A stretch of 31,811 bases of DNA from Actinomycetes bacterium (GTDB taxonomy: Bacteria > Actinomycetota > Actinomycetes > Propionibacteriales > Propionibacteriaceae). Position numbers and translations under genes: made by a program. Below, piece by piece: positions 7,597 to 15,135 of the stretch (position 1 is the first letter of the stretch; each line of letters starts with the position of its first letter). The DNA lies in assembly GCA_009785885.1 (NCBI GenBank), contig WQUE01000068.1, forward strand, positions 1-31,811. Direction: 5' to 3'. A model generated the notes under the pieces. The model had not been told where the DNA came from. It saw only the letters and a list, made by a program, of their open reading frames with translations, and made no database searches.

Positions 7597-8250
7597 ATGA
7601 TCGATAATCCCCTGAAAAGTGCCGTTTTGAGCATGAAGATCATTCCGCGGGTCGACGAGGACCTGAAAGGGCACCTCGGCCTGCCCGCCGCGCACCAGGC
7701 GATCGGCCTGTTTACAGCAGATTGCGATGATGTCGCGTACACCGCCCTGGACGAGGCGACCAAGAAGGCGGACGTCACGGTGGTGTACGCGAAGTCGTTC
7801 TACGGCGGGGCCGCCCGCGCGAACACCAAGCTGGCCGGTGAAATCATCGGCGTGATTTCGGGGCCCAATCCGGCGGAAATCCGGGCGGGCCTGGACACGA
7901 TTTGCGACGTCATCGACAACCAGGCCTGGTTCTTCAGCGCCAACGAGGACGACACGATCTGCTACTACGCCTATTGCATCTCGCGCAGCGGCTCCTACCT
8001 TTCCGCGATCGCCGGTGTTCCCCAGGGAACGGCGATCGCGTATCTCATCGCGCCGCCGGAGGAAGCGGTCTATGGCCTGGATGCGGCCCTGAAGGCGGCC
8101 GATGTCACGCTCAGCGCGTTCTACGGGCCGCCCAGCGAGACCAACTTCGGGGGCGGCCTGCTGACCGGCGAGCAGAGCGCCTGCAAGGCGGCCTGTGCGG
8201 CGTTCGCGGATGCCGTCAAGGCTGTCGCGGCAAACCCGACCGAGTACTGA
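7597..8250 (+). CDS. eutL: Ethanolamine microcompartment shell protein EutL
   Basis: A trimeric tandem-BMC-domain shell protein that forms flat pseudohexameric facet tiles with a gated central pore. 217 aa, against 219 in E. coli EutL, and collinear throughout: DCDDVAY, ALDEATKKADV, VVYAKSFYGGAA, GPNPAEIRAGLD, SRSGSYLS, AYLIAPPEEA.YG.DAALKAADV, GPPSETNFGGGLLTGEQSACKAAC. The start ATG has AGGAGG 10 nt upstream. First gene of the eut operon. It is the only intact shell protein in the window; a facet cannot normally be built from EutL alone, so hexamer and pentamer genes must be elsewhere or absent. Confidence 0.97.
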   Translation: MIDNPLKSAVLSMKIIPRVDEDLKGHLGLPAAHQAIGLFTADCDDVAYTALDEATKKADVTVVYAKSFYGGAARANTKLAGEIIGVISGPNPAEIRAGLDTICDVIDNQAWFFSANEDDTICYYAYCISRSGSYLSAIAGVPQGTAIAYLIAPPEEAVYGLDAALKAADVTLSAFYGPPSETNFGGGLLTGEQSACKAACAAFADAVKAVAANPTEY

Positions 8251-8257
8251 GGGCGCC

Positions 8258-8473
8258 ATGGATGCCATCGCAATGGTCGAGACGCGCGGCCATCCCGTCG
8301 CAGTCGGGGCGGCGGGCGCAAGGCCGGACGAGGCGGACCCGGCCGGGCTGTCGGTGTACGAACTGCGCACCCGGGTGCGGGGGATCCCGGGGCTGGGCCT
8401 GAGCGGCGCCGACGTCCGCGTGATGCGCCGGGCGGACCTGATCGCGCTGCTGCGGCAGGGCCAGGGCCGGTAG
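8258..8473 (+). CDS. Small BMC-derived protein: shell N-terminus joined to a SAP/Rho_N-like tail (71 aa)
   Basis: Residues 1-20 (MDAIAMVETRGHPVAVGAAG) look like the first strand and helix start of a hexameric BMC shell protein, where MEALGMIETRGLVAAIEAAD is typical. The ~70-residue remainder of the BMC domain is missing. Residues ~30-68 (LSVYELRTRVRGIPGLGLSG..., RADLIALLRQ) resemble the C-terminal tail some BMC-H proteins carry (ELRKxAR...FPIxGREISxANRxxLL), a SAP/Rho_N-like helical motif; this likeness is from memory. The reading frame is intact, it starts 7 nt after eutL, and GAGGAGAGGAG follows for eutJ. It may be an internally deleted eutM kept in frame, or a small protein with a new role such as binding the shell or nucleic acid. 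It cannot form a normal hexamer. Confidence 0.6.
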   Translation: MDAIAMVETRGHPVAVGAAGARPDEADPAGLSVYELRTRVRGIPGLGLSGADVRVMRRADLIALLRQGQGR

Positions 8474-8489
8474 AGGAGAGGAGCACGAC

Positions 8490-9323
8490 ATGGTGGCGGG
8501 GGCGACCGAGGCGCTGGAGCGCACCGTGGCGTCGTTGAGGCAGACGACGCCAGGTGCCCCGGTGTGCTGCGGGGTGGATCTCGGCACCGCCTCGATCATC
8601 GTCGTCGTCCTCGGGGAGGGCGGCGTGCCGCTGGCCTGCGAGATGGAGCCCTGCCGGGTCGCCCGCGACGGGCTCATCGTCGACCATCTCGGGGCGATCC
8701 GCATCGTGCGGCGGCTCACGGACCGTCTGCGCGAGCGCCTCGGGGCCGATCTCGGCCCGGCGGCCATCGCCGTCCCCCCGGGCACCGTGCCCGCCAGCGC
8801 GTCCACCCACCGGCACGTCGCCGAGGCGGCCGGGCTGGAGGTGACGGCGGTGCTCGACGAACCCACGGCGGCCAACGCAGTGCTCGGCCTCGTCGACGGC
8901 GCCGTGGTCGACATCGGCGGCGGCACGACCGGACTGTCGGTGTTCAAGGGATCCCGGGTGATGTACGTCGCCGACGAGGCCACCGGCGGAGTGCACATGA
9001 ACCTCGTCCTCATGGGCCGTCTGGGCATGACGTTCGAGCAGGCCGAGGCGTACAAGGTCGATCCGGTGAACGCGGACGACGTGCGGCAGGCCGTGCGTCC
9101 CGTCGCCGAGAAGATGGCGAGCATCGCCGCCGATCATCTCGCGGGCTGCCCGGTGGACCAGGTGTGGCTGGTCGGAGGCACGGCCGGGTTGGCGGGGATC
9201 GAGGAGGTCTTCGCGGATGCCTTGGGCGCGCCGACGGCGAAACCACCGCATCCCATGATGGTGACCCCGCTCGGCATCGCCCGGTCGGTGTTGCGGTCCT
9301 GTGGCGAGGCGGTGGCCGCGTGA
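8490..9323 (+). CDS. eutJ: Ethanolamine utilization protein EutJ (actin/Hsp70-like ATPase fold)
   Basis: An ASKHA-fold protein, 277 aa, close to E. coli EutJ. CGVDLGTASIIVVVLGEGG (phosphate-1 loop), VPPGT, EAAGLEVTAVLDEPTAAN, VVDIGGGTTGLSVFKG (phosphate-2 loop) and VTPLGIA are all present. Proposed roles are chaperone or assembly factor for the microcompartment; its biochemical activity is poorly known. The start ATG is preceded by GAGGAGAGGAG. Its stop overlaps the eutA GTG (GTGA), so translation is coupled to the EutBC reactivase. Confidence 0.94.
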   Translation: MVAGATEALERTVASLRQTTPGAPVCCGVDLGTASIIVVVLGEGGVPLACEMEPCRVARDGLIVDHLGAIRIVRRLTDRLRERLGADLGPAAIAVPPGTVPASASTHRHVAEAAGLEVTAVLDEPTAANAVLGLVDGAVVDIGGGTTGLSVFKGSRVMYVADEATGGVHMNLVLMGRLGMTFEQAEAYKVDPVNADDVRQAVRPVAEKMASIAADHLAGCPVDQVWLVGGTAGLAGIEEVFADALGAPTAKPPHPMMVTPLGIARSVLRSCGEAVAA

Positions 9324-10750
9324 AGGACGTGCTCACCTCCGTCGGGATCGACATCGGGACGACGACGTCCCAGGTCGTGTTCTCCCACATCACGATCGAG
9401 GATCTCTCCAGCGGGTTCACCGTGCCGCGCGTCGAGATCGTCGACAAGGAGATCGTCTACCGGGGCGACATCTGTTTCACGCCGCTGACCTCGCCGACCA
9501 CGATCGACGCGGTCGCGTTGCGTGACCTGGTCACGCGCGCGTACGACCAGGCCGGCGTGGCGCCGGGCGAGGTCAAGACGGGCGCGGTCGTGATCACCGG
9601 GGAGACGGCCCGCAAGGAGAACGCCGCGGAGGTGCTGGCGCACCTGTCGGACCTGGCGGGGGATTTCGTCGTGGCGACGGCGGGGCCGACGCTGGAGAGC
9701 GTCATCGCGGGACGCGGGGCCGGCGCCGATGCGGCGTCGAAGCGGCTGGGCTCCACGGTGGCGAACTACGACATCGGCGGAGGCACCAGCAACTTCGCGC
9801 TGTTCGACCGTGGTGCCCCGGCCAGCGCCGGCTGCCTCGACATCGGAGGACGACTGGTCCGCATCGACCGGGCGCGCGGCGCCATCACCTACGTGGCTCC
9901 GAAGATCGCCCGCCTGTGCAACGACGCGGGCATCCGGTGCGCTGTCGGCGACGTGGCCGACCTCGCCCGCTTGCGTCGCGTGGCGCGTGCCATGTGCGAC
10001 CTGCTGGAGATGAGCCTGGGTCTGGCGCCGAAGTCGGCGTTCTATCCCACGATCCTCACCGAACCGGGGCACGACGTGATGCTCCCGAAGCCGATCGGGC
10101 ATCTCATGTTCTCCGGCGGGGTTGCCGACTGCGTGCGGGACGCCAGTCGTGAACCGTTCGCGTACGGCGACCTGGGTGTGCTGCTCGGCGCGGCGATCCG
10201 GGACTCGGCGGGGCTGTCACGGATCCCCCGGCTGGACGCCGCCGAGACGATCCGTGCGACCGTCGTCGGTGCGGGCACGCACATCACGGAACTGTCGGGG
10301 TCGACGATCGAGTACGACGCGTCCCTGCTGCCGATCAAGAACGTGCCGATTCTCAAGCTGTCCCGCGACGAGGAGGCGGACCCCGCGGCCATGGGCACCT
10401 CGATCCGCGACCGGCTGGGTTGGTTCGCCGCGGACGGCCCGGCTGCGCCCGTCGCCATCGCCTTCGCCGGACCGGCCAGCCCAACGTTCGCCCGGGTCCA
10501 GGAGTTGGCGCGCGTCATCGTCGAGGCGATGGCGCCACGCGTCGCCGAGGGGGCACCCGTGATCGTCGTCACCGAGTCGGACCTGGCGAAGGTCCTGGGG
10601 CAGTCGCTGCGCGCCCATCTGGGCGCCCGGCACGGATTCATCTGTATTGACGGCATCGCGGTGGAGGGGGGTGACTACGTCGATATCGGCGCACCCGCCG
10701 CGGCGGGGGTCGTCTTACCCGTCGTGGTGAAGACCCTCGCTTTCCGATGA
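9320..10750 (+). CDS. eutA: Ethanolamine ammonia-lyase reactivating factor EutA
   Basis: An ATP-dependent reactivase that releases damaged cobalamin from ethanolamine ammonia-lyase (EutBC). 476 aa from a GTG that overlaps the eutJ stop by 4 nt; the frame is open further upstream inside eutJ but only this start is sensible. SVGIDIGTTTSQVVFS near the N-terminus, VITGETARKENA, ANYDIGGGTSNFALFD and MFSGGVADC are the family blocks of the Hsp70/actin-like fold. It is followed after 31 nt by eutB, preceded by AAAGGAG. The order eutJ-eutA-eutB-eutC puts the reactivase next to its target. Confidence 0.96.
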   Translation: MKDVLTSVGIDIGTTTSQVVFSHITIEDLSSGFTVPRVEIVDKEIVYRGDICFTPLTSPTTIDAVALRDLVTRAYDQAGVAPGEVKTGAVVITGETARKENAAEVLAHLSDLAGDFVVATAGPTLESVIAGRGAGADAASKRLGSTVANYDIGGGTSNFALFDRGAPASAGCLDIGGRLVRIDRARGAITYVAPKIARLCNDAGIRCAVGDVADLARLRRVARAMCDLLEMSLGLAPKSAFYPTILTEPGHDVMLPKPIGHLMFSGGVADCVRDASREPFAYGDLGVLLGAAIRDSAGLSRIPRLDAAETIRATVVGAGTHITELSGSTIEYDASLLPIKNVPILKLSRDEEADPAAMGTSIRDRLGWFAADGPAAPVAIAFAGPASPTFARVQELARVIVEAMAPRVAEGAPVIVVTESDLAKVLGQSLRAHLGARHGFICIDGIAVEGGDYVDIGAPAAAGVVLPVVVKTLAFR

Positions 10751-10781
10751 AGCGTTCGATCAAGCAAAGGAGTGAAGGACA

Positions 10782-12167
10782 GTGAAGCTCAAGACAACGC
10801 TGCTGGGCAAGACGTACGCCTTCCGCGACATCAAGGATGTCCTGGCGAAGGCCAACGAAGTCAAGTCCGGCGACCAACTCGCCGGCATCGCCGCGGAAAC
10901 CGCGCAGGAGCGCGTCGCGGCCAAGGTTGTGCTGGCCGATCTGCTCGTCGGCGACGTGCGCAACGCCCCGGTCGTGCCGTACGAGGACGACGAGGTCACC
11001 CGGATCATCCAGGACGACGTGAACGAGCGCATCTACGACTCCATCAAGAACATGACGATGGCCGAGCTGCGTGAATACATCCTCGACGATGCGACGACGA
11101 CCAACGATGTGCGGCGGCTGTCGCGCGGCTTGACGAGCGAGGTCGTCGCCGGGGTCGCCAAACTGATGAGCAACCTCGACCTGATGCTCGGCGCGAAGAA
11201 ATGCGTCGTGCAGGCCCACTGCAACACGACGATCGGCGGCGAAGGCGTGTTCGGGACGCGGTTGCAGCCCAACCATCCCACCGACGATCCGGACGGCGTG
11301 CTGGCCGAGGTGATGGAGGGTCTGGCCTATGGGGTGGGCGACGCGGTGATCGGGCTGAACCCGGTCGAGGATTCGGTGGCGAACACGACGCGCATCCTCG
11401 ACCTGTTCGCCGATTTCCAGGACACCTGGAACGTGCCCACGCAATGCTGTGTCCTCGCGCACGTCACCACGCAGATGGCGGCGATCGAGGCCGGTGCGCG
11501 CTCGGATCTGATCTTCCAGTCGATCGCCGGGTCGCAACTCGGCAACGAGGCGTTCGCGGTCACCGGCCGCGTGCTGCAGGACGCGCGGGACCTCATGGCC
11601 TCTCGCGGGGGATCCACCGGCCCGAACGTCATGTACTTCGAGACGGGCCAGGGTTCGGAGCTCAGCTCCAACGCCCACCACGGCGCCGACCAGGTGACGA
11701 TGGAGGCGCGCTGCTACGGCTTCGCGAAACGGTTCCAGCCGTTCCTGGTGAACACCGTGGTCGGATTCATCGGCCCCGAATACCTGTACGACTCGACGCA
11801 GGTCACGCGCGCGGGCCTGGAGGACCACTTCATGGGCAAGCTCACCGGCGTCCCCATGGGCTGCGACGCGTGCTACACGAATCACACGAAAGCCGACCAG
11901 AACGATATCGAGAATCTGGCGGTCCTGCTCGTCGCGTCCGGCTGCAACTACGTGATGGGTGTGCCCCACGGCGACGACATCATGCTCATGTACCAGTGCA
12001 CGGGGTATCACGAGGCCGAGAGCCTGCGGGCGCTGTTCGGCAAGACGGCGATCCCCGAATTCGAGAAATGGATGGTCGACATGGAGCTGATCACGCCGGA
12101 GCGCAAGCTGACGGACCGGTTCGGCGACGCCTCCATCTTCCTGACCGAGCGGCAAGGAGCACGCTGA
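10782..12167 (+). CDS. eutB: Ethanolamine ammonia-lyase, large subunit EutB
   Basis: Large subunit of the adenosylcobalamin-dependent lyase that converts ethanolamine to acetaldehyde and ammonia. 461 aa (E. coli 453). Residues reported as active-site in E. coli EutB fall at identical numbers here: Arg160 and Gln162 (GTRLQ), Asn193 (GLNPVED), Glu287 (YFETGQGS) and Asp362 (GCDACYTNH), so the enzyme should be active. The start is GTG with AAAGGAG upstream. The stop overlaps the eutC ATG by 1 nt. Because cobalamin is required and no eutT adenosyltransferase is in the window, adenosylcobalamin must come from other genes. Confidence 0.98.
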   Translation: MKLKTTLLGKTYAFRDIKDVLAKANEVKSGDQLAGIAAETAQERVAAKVVLADLLVGDVRNAPVVPYEDDEVTRIIQDDVNERIYDSIKNMTMAELREYILDDATTTNDVRRLSRGLTSEVVAGVAKLMSNLDLMLGAKKCVVQAHCNTTIGGEGVFGTRLQPNHPTDDPDGVLAEVMEGLAYGVGDAVIGLNPVEDSVANTTRILDLFADFQDTWNVPTQCCVLAHVTTQMAAIEAGARSDLIFQSIAGSQLGNEAFAVTGRVLQDARDLMASRGGSTGPNVMYFETGQGSELSSNAHHGADQVTMEARCYGFAKRFQPFLVNTVVGFIGPEYLYDSTQVTRAGLEDHFMGKLTGVPMGCDACYTNHTKADQNDIENLAVLLVASGCNYVMGVPHGDDIMLMYQCTGYHEAESLRALFGKTAIPEFEKWMVDMELITPERKLTDRFGDASIFLTERQGAR

Positions 12168-13021
12168 TGAACGAAGACGATATCGCACGGCTCGTCCGGG
12201 AAGTCCTGGCGGACATCACCGCCCGAAACGCCGTCCCGGCGGATGCCGCATCGCCGGGGGAAGGCGATGAGGCGCCCGACGTCACGGCAGTCACCACGAG
12301 GGACGAATTCCACGTGCCCCATCCGGCGAACCGGGAGGGCTATCTGGCGATGAAGCAGTCCACCGTTGCGCGGCTGGGCGTGTGGCGGGCCGGACCGCGC
12401 TACAACACGTATTCGATGCTGCATTTCCGGGCCGACCACGCGACGGCCCAGGACGCGGTGTTCACCGATGTCGATCCCGGCTGGGTCACCGGGCAAGGGT
12501 TCATCGCCGGCCAGTCCTTGTGCCACAGCAAGGACGAATTCCTCACCCGGCCCGATCTGGGACGCAAGTTGAACGACGAGACGCGCGACCTGTTCCGCCG
12601 GGAACTCACCCGCTCGACGGTGACCATCATGGTCGGGGACGGCCTGTCCAGTTCGGCGATGGTGAACGTGCCCGAAATCCTGCCGGCCGTGAAGCAGGGC
12701 CTGCAGGGGTTCGGGATCGAGGCCGGCCCGGTGGCCTACGTCAAGTATTGCCGGGTCGGCGCCATGGATGACGTCGGGCAGCTGATCGGGTCGGATGTCG
12801 TCCTGCTGCTGATCGGTGAGCGCCCCGGGCTGGCGACGGGCGAGTCGATGAGCGCCTACATGGCCTACCAGCCGCGCCCGGACCGCCCGGAGAGCTGGCG
12901 CACCGTCGTGTCGAACATCTACCGCGGCGGCACGCCGCCGGCCGAGGCCGGCGCGCACATCGCCACCCTGCTCAAACGGATGCTCGACGAGAAGATTTCC
13001 GGCGTCGACCTCAAGCTGTAG
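12167..13021 (+). CDS. eutC: Ethanolamine ammonia-lyase, small subunit EutC
   Basis: Small subunit; together with EutB it binds the adenosylcobalamin cofactor. 284 aa. TVARLGVWRAGPRYNT, FRADHATAQDAVF, GDGLSSSAMVN, IGERPGLATGESMSAYMAY and SNIYRGGTPPAEAG match the family. Residues 1-19 (MNEDDIARLVREVLADITA) form an amphipathic helix, followed by an Ala/Pro/Gly/Glu-rich linker of ~25 residues. In enteric EutC this N-terminal helix is the signal that takes EutBC into the microcompartment. Its retention suggests selection for encapsulation even though most shell genes are not here. Start: TGATG overlap with eutB, GGCAAGGAG upstream. Confidence 0.97.
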   Translation: MNEDDIARLVREVLADITARNAVPADAASPGEGDEAPDVTAVTTRDEFHVPHPANREGYLAMKQSTVARLGVWRAGPRYNTYSMLHFRADHATAQDAVFTDVDPGWVTGQGFIAGQSLCHSKDEFLTRPDLGRKLNDETRDLFRRELTRSTVTIMVGDGLSSSAMVNVPEILPAVKQGLQGFGIEAGPVAYVKYCRVGAMDDVGQLIGSDVVLLLIGERPGLATGESMSAYMAYQPRPDRPESWRTVVSNIYRGGTPPAEAGAHIATLLKRMLDEKISGVDLKL

Positions 13022-13047
13022 GCGCGCCCCGACCCAAGGAGTTGACC

Positions 13048-14493
13048 ATGGACATGCTGGATCCGGATCTTGCCTCGGTGCAGGAGGCGCGCACGTTGAT
13101 CCGTGCCGCCACCGCCGCCCAGGCGACGCTGGCCACGTTCTCGCAGGCACAGGTGGATGCGATCTGCGCCGCGATGGCGCGAGCCGGGACCGAACACGCC
13201 GAGGAACTCGCGCGGATGGCCGTCGACGAGACGGGCATGGGGCGCGTCCCCGACAAGACGATCAAGAACCGGTTCGGGTCGGCGACCGTGTGGGAGGCGA
13301 TCGCCGACGTCCCCACCGTGGGCGTCCTCGCCGAGCATCCGGACCGCGGCGTGACCGAGGTCGGCGTGCCCATGGGCGTGATCGCGGGCATCATCCCGAC
13401 GACCAACCCCACATCCACCGCGATGTTCAAGGCGATCATCGCGGTCAAGGCGGGCAACGCGATCGTCATGTCGCCACATCCCGGCGCGAAGGCGTGCACC
13501 CTGGCGGCGACCGCGATCGTTGCCCGTGCCGGCGAGGCCGCCGGGGCACCGCCCGGCCTCGTGGCGTGCCTCGCCCACCCGACGATGGCGGCGACGCACG
13601 AGGTGATGACCCATCCGGACGTCGCGTTGATCCTCGCCACGGGCGGGGGTGCGATGGTGAAGGCGGCCTACTCGTCCGGCAAACCGGCGCTCGGTGTCGG
13701 GCCGGGGAACGGCCCCGCGTTCATTGAGCGGTCCGCGGACATCCCGGCCGCCGTGCGGCGCATCATCGACTCCAAGACGTTCGACAACGGGACGATCTGC
13801 GCCTCGGAACAGTCCGTCGTGACCGAGGACGCGATCCGCGGCGACGTGATCGCCGAATTCGAACGCCAGGGCGGGTTCTTCCTCGACGGCCCCGCCAAGG
13901 ACGCCGTCGGCGCGATCCTCATGCGGGCAACCGGCACGATGAACCCGGCGATCGTCGGACAGACCGCGCCGCGCATCGCCGAGATGGCGGGCGTCGCGGT
14001 ACCTTCGGGCACGCGGGTGCTGCTCGGCGTGGAGACGAACGTGGGCCCGGCCTTCCCGTACTCGCGGGAGAAGCTGTGCCCGGTGCTCGGCTTCTACTCC
14101 CGGCCGGACTGGCGCAGCGCGTGCGACCTGTGTCTCGACATCCTGCGGCACGAGGGGGCCGGGCACACCATGTCGATCCACTCCCGCGACGAGGACGTCA
14201 TCCGCGAGTTCGGGCTGCGCAAGCCGGTGTCACGGCTGCTCGTCAACACGCCGGCCGCGCTCGGCGGCGTCGGGGTGACCACCGGCCTGCAGCCGTCCCT
14301 CACGCTCGGCTGCGGCGCCGTCGGCGGGAACGCGTCGGCCGACAACATCGGGCCGCTGAACCTGCTCAACATCCGGCGGGTCGCCCGTGGGTTGCGCGAA
14401 CTGGACGACGTCCGGACCGGCACCGAACCGCGCCGCGAGGGCGGCGACGTGGAGCGGGTCGTGCGACTCGTCCTCGCGCAACTGGGCCGGTGA
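13048..14493 (+). CDS. eutE: CoA-acylating acetaldehyde dehydrogenase EutE
   Basis: Oxidises acetaldehyde to acetyl-CoA with NAD+ and CoA. 481 aa. Aldehyde-dehydrogenase fold; IPTTNPTSTAMFK near 116-128, GVGPGN near 216-221 and the catalytic Cys251 in DNGTICASEQSVV are intact, the pattern of EutE/AdhE-N/SauS-type enzymes. ATG 13048 is chosen because AAGGAG (13036-13041) sits 6 nt upstream; a TTG at 13042 is in frame. It lacks the long N-terminal encapsulation extension of enteric EutE, but the C-terminus (GGDVERVVRLVLAQLGR) is an amphipathic helix after a charged linker that could serve as one. Sulfoacetaldehyde or propanal as substrate is not excluded, but the context favours acetaldehyde. 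Confidence 0.92.
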   Translation: MDMLDPDLASVQEARTLIRAATAAQATLATFSQAQVDAICAAMARAGTEHAEELARMAVDETGMGRVPDKTIKNRFGSATVWEAIADVPTVGVLAEHPDRGVTEVGVPMGVIAGIIPTTNPTSTAMFKAIIAVKAGNAIVMSPHPGAKACTLAATAIVARAGEAAGAPPGLVACLAHPTMAATHEVMTHPDVALILATGGGAMVKAAYSSGKPALGVGPGNGPAFIERSADIPAAVRRIIDSKTFDNGTICASEQSVVTEDAIRGDVIAEFERQGGFFLDGPAKDAVGAILMRATGTMNPAIVGQTAPRIAEMAGVAVPSGTRVLLGVETNVGPAFPYSREKLCPVLGFYSRPDWRSACDLCLDILRHEGAGHTMSIHSRDEDVIREFGLRKPVSRLLVNTPAALGGVGVTTGLQPSLTLGCGAVGGNASADNIGPLNLLNIRRVARGLRELDDVRTGTEPRREGGDVERVVRLVLAQLGR

Positions 14494-14600
14494 CTCCCGC
14501 CCGCACTGCGAGGTCACCCGCATCCCGCCCACGCTCGCGACAACCGACTGGCGGACCGGCGCCGGCCACACACCACGTCCCATCCACCGGAAGGACCGTC

Positions 14601-14852
14601 ATGGACAACGAACAGCTGGTCGCCACGGTGACCAAGATCGTCATCGAGCGCTTGGCGCACCCCGCATCGGGCGTGCCCCATCACCGTATCGGCACTCCCG
14701 GTGTCGTCGATCTGTCGGGCCGGAAGGTCGTGGGGGAGCGCGACGTCCGCGACCTGGGGTCCGGCGTCGTCGTCAAGGTCGGCCCGCGGGCGATCGTCAC
14801 GGCCCTGGCGGCGGATCTCGTCCGCAGTCGGGGCGGCACGATCGCCCGCTGA
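14601..14852 (+). CDS. Small microcompartment-associated protein with encapsulation-peptide-like N-terminus (83 aa)
   Basis: Not assigned to a named Eut protein. Residues 1-19 (MDNEQLVATVTKIVIERLA) form an amphipathic helix of the kind that directs proteins into microcompartments and closely parallel the start of EutC. A short linker leads to VVDLSGRKVVGERDVRDL...VKVGPRAIVTALAADLVRSRGGTIAR. The pattern of a GAIVTPxAxDxxRxxGI-like block after an LSGRxxxExDV block recalls segments of PduM/EutQ-type accessory proteins, from memory only. ATG has GGAAGGA about 7 nt upstream. It lies between eutE and a small membrane gene. A role as a lumen scaffold or a reduced PduM-like core protein is a guess. 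Confidence 0.6.
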   Translation: MDNEQLVATVTKIVIERLAHPASGVPHHRIGTPGVVDLSGRKVVGERDVRDLGSGVVVKVGPRAIVTALAADLVRSRGGTIAR

Positions 14853-14874
14853 AACCGGCGGTCGGGCACATGAC

Positions 14875-15057
14875 ATGAGAGGTGGCACAGGCGCATGGAT
14901 ACTCGCCGTCGTCTTCTTCGCGAGCGGCGCGACGATGCTGAAGCGGGCCTCCGCCCCTGGCGCGGTCCGCCGGGTCGGTTTCGGCTACTTCATGCTGCTC
15001 CTCGGCGTCCTGGTCTGCCTCTACTGGATCGTCGACGGATGGGGAGCCGGCGGCTGA
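14875..15057 (+). CDS. Small two-transmembrane protein of the eut operon (60 aa)
   Basis: Two hydrophobic segments (residues ~7-20, AWILAVVFFASGAT, and ~35-53, FGYFMLLLGVLVCLYWIVD) are joined by a basic loop (LKRASAPGAVRRVG), giving a helical hairpin that the positive-inside rule would place with both ends outside. I do not recognise the family. It lies 22 nt after the preceding small gene and 78 nt before eutH, so a helper or regulator of the EutH permease is a reasonable but unproven idea. No strong Shine-Dalgarno is seen at the ATG. Confidence 0.6.
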   Translation: MRGGTGAWILAVVFFASGATMLKRASAPGAVRRVGFGYFMLLLGVLVCLYWIVDGWGAGG

Positions 15058-15135
15058 GAGGGGGCTGAATCGCCCCGGGTCAGCCGGGCGGTGGGCAGTG
15101 GCGCCCACGACGGACACGACACTCAAGGAGGAGAA

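Noticed and set aside
8564..9319. An upstream extension of EutA to position 8564
   Set aside because: The frame is open but lies wholly within eutJ in another frame; family alignment and the GTGA overlap place the start at 9320.
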